Shown: in pieces, positions 1 to 11,300 of the stretch
Numbering within the stretch: the stretch's first letter is position 1
Layout: every line of letters starts with the position of its first letter
Source: Daphnia pulex
Lineage: Eukaryota; Arthropoda; Branchiopoda; Diplostraca; Daphniidae
Direction of reading: 5' to 3'
NCBI RefSeq assembly: GCF_021134715.1
Contig: NC_060027.1
Span: 4,774,001-4,838,000 of the forward strand
Length of the DNA: 64,000 bases
Program-made: the position numbers and the translations under genes
Notes under the pieces: generated by a model
What the model was told of the DNA's origin: nothing
The model's input: only the letters and a program-made list of their open reading frames with translations
The model's database searches: none

Positions 1-684
1 AATTGTCCCATTCCGACCCGAATGTGCATGCATAGTTGTGTGTGTTTTTGCGTTTCGTGTAGGCGTGCGTGTAATAAAGTGTTTCATATTAGCGAGCCAG
101 CGCGGAGGAGCGGAGATTATGGAAATGTCAGGGGCATGCAAAATGATGTGATAAGGGAAATCAGTAGGAACAGGGTAAAATTAAATGCATGGGGCATTCA
201 AAAAGTAAAGGTGGTAAGACAGAGGGTGTTGGGAAGATAAAAGAAATCAACAAAACTGAGAGTTAGGAACAGAAAAAAAAAACTAAAGACTACTCATGCG
301 CACTATGTAAAATTAATTAAATTATTAGAATCATACAAGCTTGTCGAGATTAACCTTAAACCAAAAGTAGGAAGTTAACAAACACATGAGTGTTAATAAT
401 TGAACAAAATTAAGAGTTTAGGAAAACCAAGTTATAAAATAAAAACCTTTCTTTGTCTTACAAGGTTGTGGGGGAGGAGAAAGCTGTGTTATTAAGCTTG
501 ACTTTACTGTCATTTAATACATATATCCTTCCTTCTTAAATTTGCATTTCTTAGAATATTGTTTAAATTATACCATGTTATAAATATAAATGTGATATTT
601 AAAATGCTACTTATTACATTTTCAAGATAACATAAATAACACTGGTCTATAATCATGTCGATAGTAAAATTGAAATGTTCATAC
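1..684 (-). other. Intron 2 of V-ATPase subunit a, left part
   Basis: This stretch lies downstream (on the minus strand) of the donor at 683-684 that ends the second coding exon of the V-ATPase subunit a gene. I see no further exon of that gene and no other supported gene here. The short open frames on either strand have no recognisable protein content. Confidence 0.6.
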
Positions 685-1265
685 CTCATCAAAGAATGTT
701 TGAGTTTTGCGTAAGATGTGCTTCAATTCTGTCAGCTCTAAAAAGTTTTTCTTTAGTGCCTCTGAATTTTGGTTCACCTCACGAAGCTCATTTTCAAGCT
801 TTTCAAAAGCTGCTTCCAAATCAATCATCTCTCTGGGTTGTGGAGCTTCAGGATTCTCGCCAGTGTCCAAAATTGGGATGTCATCTCTCTTGATTTCTTT
901 CTCTAGGTAACGAAGTTTTCTTTCCATTTCATCACAACGCCTGACTTCATTGACAAATTTGCGCTGGAAAGCACTAACATCAGGATTCAACTAAATTGAA
1001 AGATTAACACATGTTCAATATCATGTCCTCATAAAAGCCTTTTTTATCGATATTTGGTGAAACTTTATAACACTACATTTTAAGCAAAGTTGTAAAATAA
1101 TCATCAATGTAATATTAATTGAACCACATTTGAAAAAGAAAAGATACTTACGTCACGAAATTGGGCAAGTCCCAACTCTCCCAGTTCAGCTACACAAGCA
1201 TAAGCAGCTTCACTTTGCAAAAAAAGCTGACAAAGTGTCATTTCTTCGCTTCTGAAAAGCGGCAT
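685..1265 (-). CDS. ATP6V0A: V-type proton ATPase 116 kDa subunit a, first two coding exons (partial)
   Basis: Subunit a is the large membrane subunit of the V0 sector. It forms the proton half-channels of the vacuolar H+-ATPase that acidifies endosomes, lysosomes and secretory vesicles. Only the cytosolic N-terminal part is present: exon 1 at 1265-1152 (38 codons) and exon 2 at 990-685 (102 codons), both in phase 0 with good GT..AG borders. The start is the ATG at 1265, followed by [17 protein letters not shown], the hallmark N-terminus of animal a subunits. The ending [12 protein letters not shown] and the continuation [22 protein letters not shown] are equally typical. The remaining ~700 residues, including the transmembrane half, lie beyond the left edge. 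The isoform (a1 to a4) cannot be told from this part. Confidence 0.95.
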
Positions 1266-1958
1266 TTTGAATTGTTGCTTCAAAGCGGGCTTTCTTCAAC
1301 GAGATAAAAATATTTTAAAGTGACTAATTCCAGGTGAAATCTTTCTGTTATCAGACAGATGACTTTGCCCTCAGAAAAGGCCGAAACGACTGTCAATCTG
1401 TTCAAGTTACAGTCACGGGACTTTCTGTCAGCTGTTCCAAGTCACAAGACAAAAGTTATCGATTTAATAGTACTGACAATCGCCGTTAGGAGTAAACGAC
1501 ACCCCTTTTCTTTTGAAAATTCAAAATAATTAGAACTGAGATTCAACATTTCAACGTTGTATTACTGTGTTATCTGCATTCTGCAAAGAGAAAATCTACA
1601 CAGACCAAAATTGAAAACAAGAATTTCAACAGCAATGTGTGTGAACAACAATTTTTCTCATTCATTTTTAATTCGCAAGAGTAGTGTATACTGTATAAGC
1701 CGAAATGTCAGCCTATTAACCAAAGAGAAAACCGTGTAAGGCATTAAAGCTAACCAAAACTTCTGGTTGCATCAATCGAAGACATAATTTAAAAGATATC
1801 AACAATTTTGAGGGAAAGAAAAAATTACAACAGTTACTCCGTCTGCGTAAATCAATTATGGACAAAATTATAAGAGGGGAATCGCAGAGTACGCTGGGCG
1901 CGTTTAGTTGCAAATATTTTTCATCGTAAACCAGCTTTCAGAGATCTTTTCTTTGCGT
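1266..1958. other. Intergenic spacer
   Basis: This spacer of about 690 bp holds the promoter side of the V-ATPase subunit a gene and the 3' flank of the H2B-like gene, both transcribed leftward. The open frames inside are short and not protein-like. I see no RNA gene or repeat. Confidence 0.6.
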
Positions 1959-3935
1959 TCAGAATGCTGAGCGCATGTATGTTGTTTTCGTGCTGGTAAT
2001 CTAGAGAAAAAAAAAACAATGAATCATAATATTGTCAAAAAAGCAAACAGACATGATACTGCATACCGTAGAGCATCGAACGGTAAGCTGTGAAGCTTCA
2101 GATGTAGCTCTACCAGTGCTAATACCAGAGTCGGTCATCACAGCCTCATTCCTCCCAGACAAGGGTTCTTGAGTGAATGGCTCAGGATAACTCACGTTTC
2201 CGGTATCTATAACAGGAAAATTAATTAATAAAAACTTACTTGAGTGAAATACAACTTAAGTACCTGCTGAAGCAATGGTGTTTGAAATTGACATCAATTG
2301 AGTGCTGATTGTGGAGCCTAACATAAAGAGATGCATAAAATCCTGATACATCTATCTTATCTATATATAGTTCAAAATTACCAGCTGAGATTAAGGATGA
2401 ACTTTCTTGAATACTTCCTACGACATTAACAGTTAACAACGAATTCGGTTCGACTTCTCTACCACTAGTCGACTGCAGGTTAATCGGTCCAGTTTCTGCT
2501 TCCTCGTCCATCGGCTCGGTTTCTGCTTCTTCATCCATCGGAGCAGTTTCCGCTTCCTCGGCTGTCTTCATCTTCTTATCATCAAGGGGGTCTTGTCGCT
2601 TGTCATCGTCAACCTCCGTTTGTTTCGAGGTTTCAGATATAACGATTGACATATCCGACTCGAATTCTGTGGGTGGCGTCGGAGGACCCGATTGCTCTTC
2701 GGTTGTCGCCGCAATCTCTTCATCAGATATATTTTCTTCGGACAAACCAGACGTTACGTCACGTTGTGCAGTTTCGATGGGCACTACTTGTTTTGTTCTA
2801 CTATCAGGAACATTTTGAATTGGATTTGTATTTTCTATCTGAAGATTTCTGTCCACTGATGGCGCATTTGATGACGTTTCTCGTTGAAGGTCAATACTCT
2901 TCACCAATTCATCTTCTTCCATAGATTCCTCTACATCACCTTGCTCTGTTACTTGGCGAGCATTACTGAGAAGAGGCCGAGGTACAGTCCCAAAAATCTC
3001 GATTTCGACAGGCTCTTGATTATTTCCTGTGACTGGCATAGTGGGCGGATTATTAATTACTCGACGGGCGTGGGATCTCTTCGCATCATCATTCCTTGAT
3101 CCAACGAAAAAAGGAAAATAAACATTATAAATAAGCACTATTTTCCTTTACTAATCCAAAAATAAAATTTACCGAGAGGTTAAGAAGCTAGCTACTGCTT
3201 TTGAAGCTTCACTGATGGCATGTTTTGCCAATTCCCCAGCTAAATAAAAATAAAAAAACCGTTTTTTAATGTCGATTAAAAGACTAATAAGAGCGAACCA
3301 AAGAGACGTGCAACTTGAATCATCCGAATACAACAAAAAACAATAACAATAATTTACTTACGCAAAATAAGTCTCGTGGCTGTTTGAAACTCAGAGGCCG
3401 AAAGGGTTGATCTTTTCGTCAACTTCACTAATCCAGCAGCTTCCGAAACCAAACGTGAATAGATGTCGTGCATGAAATCATCCTTGTTTAAAAAATTCAA
3501 ATAGATTAATTGATTTGCTTGGTAACGTCCAAAAATTGCATGGGACACGTCTTACCATTACTTTCATGGCTTTATTCGTCATGGACAACTGCGTGACAAA
3601 ATTTAAAAAAAAATAAACATTACATCAGCCATATTGTGTGGACAAAATACGAAATACAACTATCTTTTAGTAATTCGACGTACAGTAAACCTAAACGGAA
3701 TGTTCCATCAATACACTATCAATAAAGCTAATAAAAAACAATAACATGGGAATTAAAAAACAAAACAAAAACAAAGCAAACTTACCTGTGGGTGAACTTG
3801 TTTGAGAACTTTGAACACATAATTAGAGAACCGTACTGGTTGTTGAGATCGCCTACGCTTCGCTGGCCTATAATTCACCGTTGATCGACCCATATCTTTT
3901 TCAACCGACCCTACACCCTTCTTCCTTCGAGCCAT
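1959..3935 (-). CDS. Histone H2B-like protein with introns and a long acidic C-terminal extension
   Basis: A histone-fold protein of about 439 aa whose residues ~35-127 match H2B closely. Exons: 3935-3786, 3588-3556, 3482-3362, 3239-3173, 3094-2382, 2317-2264, 2206-2067 and 2000-1959; their summed length is a multiple of three. After a basic N-tail (KRRR) come YVFKVLKQVHP (H2B alpha-1), KRSTLSASEFQTATRLIL (loop 2 and alpha-3) and PGELAKHAISEASKAVASF (the H2B alpha-C helix). Unlike a canonical H2B (~125 aa, usually intronless), the fold is split over four exons. It is followed by ~310 residues rich in Glu, Asp, Ser and Thr, including three imperfect repeats of the type EEAETxPMD near 2470-2560. 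The last three exons are the least certain. A chromatin role, perhaps as a tissue-specific H2B variant, is inference. It is head-to-head with ISCU, 723 bp apart. Confidence 0.85.
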
Positions 3936-4658
3936 TTTTTAGGTAATTAATTATCACCAACCCAGGGAAAAAACGAACTTTCAGCAAGAAGTGGGGCTAC
4001 AAATTTTGGACAGCAAAAGTTTGACGACTACTCAACGTCAAAGCAATCGGTAAACTGACTCATTAAGCCCCTTGACCTTGGCTAATGGCAAAATGTGGAC
4101 CTACTAGCGCCGGAAATTTTTTCTCTCTCTTTCCTCCGTTTAAAAAGAAGAAATTTTTTTTTTTTCGTTTCCTTCCCCTCTTTTCTTCTTTTGTAGCGAG
4201 GTGTTGTTTAACCACACGAACACAAAATAATTTTACTAATTTCAAATTTCAATTTTTCTTTCGTTTATCGAGTCCCAACTCCCAAGAGACTCGTAGGGTA
4301 AAAAGGTAAAAAGAAAGGGGTAGGCATTAGAAATTTAGAATAACAAGATTTTCTTGAATCACCTTCATTTGTTTTGTCTCGTTGCGCCAAATTTATTGCG
4401 CCTCAAGCAACCATGCGCTCTAGCCTCTCGAACTTACTTTTGTTGGCTTTGGAAGCAAACATTTTGTGATATGTCCTAGTTCATATTTGTCTCAAAATTA
4501 AATAAGATAAATTCGGTACCATCTACTAATACCAAATAGGTAACGTTTACCGATTACCGAATCAATCAGCCATTCAGATTTTCAGTAACTAGAATGTTGA
4601 AATGGCAACCGTGTAACATGTGATGTAAGACATTCAGAACGATTCAGACATCTGAAAA
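3936..4658. promoter_or_regulatory. Shared upstream region of the H2B-like gene and ISCU
   Basis: These 723 bp separate two divergent start codons (3935 minus, 4659 plus), so both promoters must lie here unless one uses a distant start. I see no clear TATA box. Short open frames at 4063-4309 on both strands come from a T/A-rich tract and look like chance. The bidirectional role is inferred from gene layout only. Confidence 0.4.
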
Positions 4659-5310
4659 ATGGCGATGTATCAAAACATTTCTCGTGCCCTATTGAGGTCT
4701 CGTTCGGCGAGCCAGCCTACAATTTCTTGTGCCTCATACCACCAAAAAGTAAGCATATCAAACTTTGTTTGATTGAGTTATAATGTTATATTTTGAAAAG
4801 TACGGCAATTCTTATATATCTTGTTCACTGTTTTCGATTAGGTAATTGACCACTATGAAAAGCCAAGAAATGTCGGTTCAATGGACAAAAAGGATATCAA
4901 CGTCGGTACTGGCCTTGTTGGAGCTCCAGCCTGTGGGGATGTTATGAAACTTCAGATAAAGGTTGATGAAAATGGGAAGATAATTGATGCCAAGTTCAAG
5001 ACTTTTGGCTGTGGCTCGGCCATTGCTTCATCCTCCCTAGCAACAGAGTGGGTGAAAGGGAAATCGGTAAGTAACAAATATCTTTCTTAATAAAAATGTG
5101 GCCATATCTCAATGTTTTACTGTTTGGTAGGTTAATGATGCTCTGAAAATTAAAAACACTGACATCGCCAAGGAGTTGTCACTTCCACCAGTCAAATTGC
5201 ATTGCTCAATGCTTGCTGAAGATGCAATCAAAGCAGCGTTGAAGGATTATCAAGTCAAACAAACTTCACACAAGAAAGCAGAGGAAAAAAGAAATGCTGT
5301 TGCCCAGTAG
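4659..5310 (+). CDS. ISCU: Iron-sulfur cluster assembly scaffold ISCU, mitochondrial
   Basis: ISCU is the mitochondrial scaffold on which the NFS1-ISD11-ACP complex, with frataxin and ferredoxin, builds [2Fe-2S] clusters before HSPA9/HSC20 hands them on. Three exons (4659-4748, 4842-5066, 5131-5310) join in phase 0 and give 164 aa, the usual precursor size. The first ~28 residues are rich in Arg, Ser and Ala and lack acidic residues, as expected of a mitochondrial presequence. The three cluster-binding cysteines are visible: C61 (GAPACGD), C87 (FGCGSA) and C130 (KLHCSML). The LPPVK chaperone-recognition motif is at 123-127. All key residues are intact, so the gene looks functional. Its 3' end faces that of ARL13B, 304 bp away. 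Confidence 0.97.
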
Positions 5311-5614
5311 GTTCTGGGCTTCATGTAACATGTTTTAGATGTAGAGGTACCTCTACCAATCCATGTGATGGAGAACTAAGATATATTTCCGGTGGCAGAT
5401 AGCAATGGATACGTAACAAGAAGTTACTACCTTCGCTAGCTTCGCTAAAATTATCTTTTAAAATTGTAATGTCGAAACGAAATACACGCTAAAATGAAAG
5501 ATTGTTTTAGCATTTATGATAATTGATGACAGATCCATTATGTAGAAATAAAGCATGCAATATAATTTTGATTTCAAGAAGACTAGATATTTCGGACGGT
5601 TTCGGTTAATTTCA

Positions 5615-7290
5615 TCATTTATGGGCGTTTCTTTTAAGCGGTGGCAACGCTTTTCCATTTGTGCGCTGATTTTGTTTTTTGGCTACAGGAGATGCAGAAT
5701 TAACTTTATCGTTTCGGTTTAATATAGGCGCCTTTGGTGTAGATCCACTCATTTCAGCGGGTGCCGAAGTTATTCCTCGAACGTCAATTGGGGTTTGCTC
5801 CTTCATTAATTGGGATTTCATATGGTAAAAAACTAAAAAGCATTTCTAAAATTTGAATTATAATTTACACGTACCGGTTCTGTTATCTCCGAATCTACAA
5901 TTTCTTCAATTTGATCGATGTGTGTTTGAGATATTACGCTGTCTGTTTTCTCAGGGGATTCCATGCCGATTCCGTGATCAACTTCCGAGATCGAACCAGG
6001 GAGATTCCACTCTTCCTAAAACAAAAACGCGTCAAATCACATCAATAATTTAACTTCTCTCATTAAATATGCGCAAATATGTACCGTAATTTCTTCAAGA
6101 GGTTTGAATTGATTTCTTCCGTTCAGAGATTCGACACAAATCTGAGCAACAGTTTCTTCCACTTCATTCTGCAAAGCCTTTAGTTTCTGTATCCTCTCTT
6201 TTCTAGCTTCCTTTTCTCTCTCCTCTTTTGCCTTTTGAGCCGCTATGTCGTCCGTGACGCGACGATCTATCTTTTCAAAATTTCGGAGGATGGTTTCAAT
6301 CAACCAACTAACAAAAATAACGAAAGATAATGTAAACGATAAATATTGAATCGACCAGTAAAAGACATTACTGGAATCCGATACGTATAATTGGATCAAT
6401 GTTTTTCCCAGTCCCTTGTGTTGCACAGCAAATTTCTATTCTAGTCGGTGTTTGGCATGCATTGGCCAAGATTTCAAGCTGCAATTTGTCCGCAACGTCT
6501 ACTTCATCTAACGCATCAAAATGGTCTTGTTTGTTGGCTAATCTGAAAAGCATGGAAAACCAAAATGTAAATTGATTTAATACCTTGTAACTTAATGCAA
6601 ATTTTACTTACAAAAGTAAAGGTTTTCCTTTAAGAATAGGGTGTTTCATTAAAGAACTTAGATTTTGTTGAGCTTCCGCTAATCGCTGCAAATCACTGGC
6701 ATCCACAACATAGACTACACCGTAACACTACTCCACAAAAAATGTGAGGTGCATTAATTTAAATTAATTGTAAATAAACATCTTTTATTGCGCTTAACTC
6801 ATAAACGTAATAAACTTTACCTCCGCAAAGTAATTATGCCAAATATCGCGAATCCTAGAACTCCCCCTGTATCACACAAATGAATAACAATTAAAGATCA
6901 AAACTTGAATTAATTTGAAATATAGATTATCTTTAGCTATCAGCACACATACCCAAGATCATAAATGTTTATGGTAATTCCTTTTTGTTTGGTTACAAAT
7001 TTTGAAAAACCAATGGTTGGAACAGTATCTGTAAAAGTTTCTTGAGAAGAAAATAATTGTTGAAATAAAAATAAGTTTTAAAAATAAAAACTATAAAAAA
7101 AAGACAGTAAAAACATACCTCCAACTAAAGCTCGACTCATGCTGGTTTTCCCAGAGTTATCCAAACCAACCACAATAATAGTCAGCTGTCTGTTACACAA
7201 AAACATTGTTGTTTTTAGATTTCATGCAAATATTTTTCAATTTTACCTTTTAAGGCCAATGTTATTGCAAATTGATCCTCCATTTCCCAT
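5615..7290 (-). CDS. ARL13B: ADP-ribosylation factor-like protein 13B
   Basis: ARL13B is a ciliary membrane GTPase, the exchange factor for ARL3, needed for axoneme structure and ciliary cargo. Nine exons: 7290-7247, 7189-7119, 7028-6953, 6866-6821, 6727-6612, 6542-6372, 6307-6085, 6015-5875 and about 5800-5615, giving ~357 aa. The G domain shows the P-loop GLDNSGKT (23-30), a DTVPTIGF switch I, DLGGSSRIR in place of DxGGQ (the missing catalytic Gln is typical of ARL13) and NKQD. It is followed by a Lys/Glu coiled coil and a basic, Pro-containing tail ending KRNAHK. An N-terminal Cys (GGSIC) fits the palmitoylated start of the family. The acceptor of the last exon is uncertain: the best site by frame is ATGAAG|GAG at 5800, because upstream AG sites break the frame or leave a 29-nt intron. 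Confidence 0.93.
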
Positions 7291-8329
7291 TGCACACTTG
7301 TGGTTAAGGAAGAAATGTTCAAGACAAGTATAGCATTAAAATAGCCACAATAAACGTGGGGAGATCAACTCTTTGCGACGTGCGTAATAAAACTCACAAA
7401 AGGGAATGGACATTTACCCAAACAAGGCTTACCAAAAAACCTATGGCATCACTGACAATTTTGGAAACTTGAGAAATCTTATTATACGAACTTGCTCGCT
7501 ATATTCTGAGAAAAACTGCACGCGATACGTAGTATGTATAGATTAAACATAATACGGAAATACGGTAACGAAAAAGAGTGGTGATCAATTATATTCATAT
7601 ACGGGTAAAATGTGTTGATGTAAACACATCACATAGCAACGAATCACGACTCGGGATTTGGACAACGATGCCAATCCTTTTCTAACGTGTTTCGGGGTTG
7701 GAAAGTTCGTACTTCGTATTACTTCGCAGGGAACTTCATGTAGAGTTGGGTTGGGTTTGCATCATTTCTCTTCTTCAAACGACTCGCATCAAAAAGAAGT
7801 TTTAGTTTCTTTTTTATTTATTTATCACACTATTATATTTCATTCGATCCTGAAGTTTTCTTCGACGCATGCATTTACACGCAGTAAATTCCAAGTATGA
7901 ATTTTTTTTTACAAAATTCTTATTTCTGAGAAATAGAGTAAAAAAATTAACATGGTAGAGAGCAAGAGAGATTGACGAATTTAGTGCACGAGATTGTGTT
8001 GTTGATTTTCTCCACCATTTCTCATTACGTGAGCGATTCTTTTTTCACGCCGAACCAGCAGATCGATAACGGGCATGCAGAATACTTCTGTCTTTCCTCT
8101 TTATTTTTTTGATCAGACTCTTCAAAGATGTAAAATTTTCTCGAAAAGTGATGAAAAGTGAATTCAAATTTAAAATGACGACAAACTGTGGAAAAATCTT
8201 TTAAAAAAAGTTGCCTTATTTTATTAATTGAAATATGAAAAAAAGAATAAAATATGAAGAGGAAAAGGGATTGAGTTAAAATTTACGGAATGAACATTGA
8301 ATAAACAAAATTAAAGTTCAAACATCTTT
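7291..8329. other. Intergenic spacer
   Basis: About 1 kb between the ARL13B start and the end of the CENP-E-like gene. It should hold the ARL13B promoter and the kinesin 3' untranslated region. Open frames here are short and show no family resemblance. I see no RNA gene, repeat or mobile element. Confidence 0.6.
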
Positions 8330-11300
8330 TTAACTAGGATTGCAATTGTTGATTTTCTCCATCTCCTCTTTAGTTAAAGATTCCTTTTTTCTGCCGGACC
8401 AGCGGGTCGATGAAGATGCGGTCATCGCAGGCTTTGCAACTCCAGTTGATACTCGAGCTTTCGCCTCTTCCTGATGCGCTGCTTGTAGTGCTGCTACAGG
8501 TTGGGAGCTTATCGATGCAGGAACTGCAGACGCAGCCAAAGTTTTTCGGGTTGGATTTCGTTCCAAATCAACATTGGGGCAATCTGTCATAAAGAAAAGA
8601 AATTTAAATATTGGTTCATCTAAATTCTAATAACGTTTAATTACCTGCAACATTTTCTCGGCAATTTGAAGAATTGGAAGAAGTAGAAGAATGGCGTTCC
8701 ATTGGCTGCGACGAATGGTTGGATGAACTGCTCGACAGTCTTCCATGAGGGTCTTGGCCGGTCGTTTGAAAGTACAGATTTCGATACTTGATCAGTTTTT
8801 CTTTATAAAATTCCATTCTTTCACCGATTTCTGAGACTTTTTTCCGCAGTCTTTCGTTGTCTGAAACGTACTGATCCATTTGCCAGCGGAACTATAAATT
8901 TAATATAATACAAGAATAAATTTAATTTTATACAAGAAAGCTCTTCGAAGTGAAATGAAGACTTACGCCAAACCCTTTGTCAGCAATTGGATCGGTTTGG
9001 ATGGATATTGACTCCACAACGATTGAAAGGCGAGGCTTTGGGAGGCTGACTGTGCCGTCTTCGTTTTGCCGATCACGCAGCAACCGAAGTTGTTCTTTGC
9101 ATTTCACATACTAAAAAAAATAAAATCAAAGTATTATTTTAAATGAAAAAAACAAACAAAAATCAAAGTATTATTTTAAATGAAAAAAAACAAACAAATG
9201 ATCTATAAATGAACTAACCTGTTGCTTTACAGTTTCTAGCTCTTTTTCCAGCCTTTCAATCTTTTTCTTGCGATGGTCCTCTTCTGTTTCGAAATTTAAA
9301 TGTACGATTTCATTTTTCGAACGGGTTTCGACAAGTTCACGTTTCAGCTTGTCAACAGTTTCTTCTAATTGACGTTGAACTTGGAACTTGGAACTGGACT
9401 CCAGTGCATTTGCTTTCGTCCGCACCTCTGCCATTTGATCATTCAACATTCTCACTTGGTTGCTCAATTCATCCCGTTGACGCTGCGCGATATGCAGTTC
9501 GTTTTCTTTCTGAGTCAGCGCGTTCTTGACAGTTTGATAATCTTGAAGGATGGCTTCTTTCTGTGACTCGGACAGAATTCGGTACTGCTCCAACGATGAC
9601 TTCTCTTCAGCTATCACTTGTAGTTTAGAACCGAGTCGCAATATTTCTTCTCTTGATTGCTCTTGATGCGTCAAAATTTCGTCTCTTACTAATCTTAGTT
9701 GCTGGCACTGACTGACGGCGTCGTCGTATTGAGCTTGCAATGAATTGAGACGTTGTTTTAGTTGAGTTGATAATCCACGCTCGTTGTGTACCTCACTGAG
9801 TCCCTGGCGGAGGTCTCCAATTTCTTGTTCTTGGCATTCCAATTGTGATTCCAATAAACGAACGCGCTCTGCTAGAGATGATTTCTCCGACTGAACTAGT
9901 TCCAACTTTGAATGCAACAATTCGAACCTTTGGGTGCCGTTCTCCAGATTTTTACGCAAATCACCATTCAGGTTTTCTTTGTCGCTCAGCTTCGCGACCA
10001 AGTCATCGTTGAGGCTTTGCATAGACTGGAGAGAAATCCGGATTTCGTCCAACTCCCGTTGTCGCTCCTGAAATCTTTGATCAGCATGTTGCAACTGCGT
10101 TTGGTGGTTACGTTGACTCTCTGTGGCTCGAGCTAGTTCTTCTTCTAAGCGTGCGATTTCATCTGTTTTGCCATCGATGATGCGAGACATTTGGGCTGTT
10201 TCACCATCTACATTTTGTAAACGGGATTCAAGCAGAGCGATTTCTTGCGTCATCGAGCGAAGGTTAATCAGCTCAGCTTCTTTTGACTGAATGTCGGATT
10301 GGAATTGGGCAACCATTTGATTGAGGTTCACATTTTTAGCTTCTTGGCATTCCAGTTGCGATTCCAACAACCGAACGCGCTCTGATAGAGATGATTTCTC
10401 CGACTGAACTGATTCCAGTTTTGAATGCAACAAGTCAAATCTTTGGGTGCTGTTCTCCAGATTTTTACGCAAATCGATATTAAGGTTTTCTTTGTCGCTC
10501 AGCTCCGCGACCAAGTCATCGTTGACACTTTGCATAGATTGGAGAGAAATCCGGATTTCATCGAGCTCCCGTTGCCGCTCGTGTAATCGAGCCAGTTCTC
10601 CTTCTAAGTGCAAGATTTCCTCTGTTTTGTCATCGATGATACGAGACATTTGGGCTGTTTCACCACCTACATCTTGCAAACGGGATTCAAGCAGAGCGAT
10701 ATTTTGCGTCATCGAGCGAAGGTTAATCAGCTCAGCTTCTTTTGACTGAAGATCGGACTGGAATTGGGCAACCATTTCATTGAGGTTCACATTTTTAGCT
10801 GATAGGTCTTTAATAGTGCACTCGAAAGATTCTGCTTGATTTAAGGCAGCTACTTCATTTTGTTCCAGAGCGCGAATCCTAGCTTGAGCCGCTTCCAGTT
10901 TGTGGTAGGAGACGTTTAACTGTGTTGATTTTTCTTCTAGCGACTCTTCCAACTGAAACACTCGTTGAAGTGCCTCCTTTAGTTCTGAAGTTAACACATG
11001 AAGCTCTTCGCGCGGCACTCGCTCAGTGCGGCTAGTATTCTCCAGCTGAAGTACTTCGGCTTTTGCGGCTTCCAATGCGGAAGTGGAATGACTTAGTTCC
11101 AGAGTTAGCCTAGCGACTCTTTCACGATATTCAAGAAGTTCTCGGTCAATTTTCTCCTTTTCCTCAACATTCGCGCGAAGCGTCACAGCAGCAACGGAAG
11201 CGGCTTCTGCGGCAGCACGTTGAACTGCTACACGAACGTCGCATTCCGATTCCAAATTTTCTTCCAGGTCAAGAATTCGTCTTTTCGATTCATTGAGTTC

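Noticed and set aside
5801-5874. ARL13B last exon starting with an ATG at 5821 (MKSQLMKEQ)
   Set aside because: The upstream acceptors either create a stop or leave a 29-nt intron; joining at 5800 keeps the frame. The exon border is still marked as uncertain.
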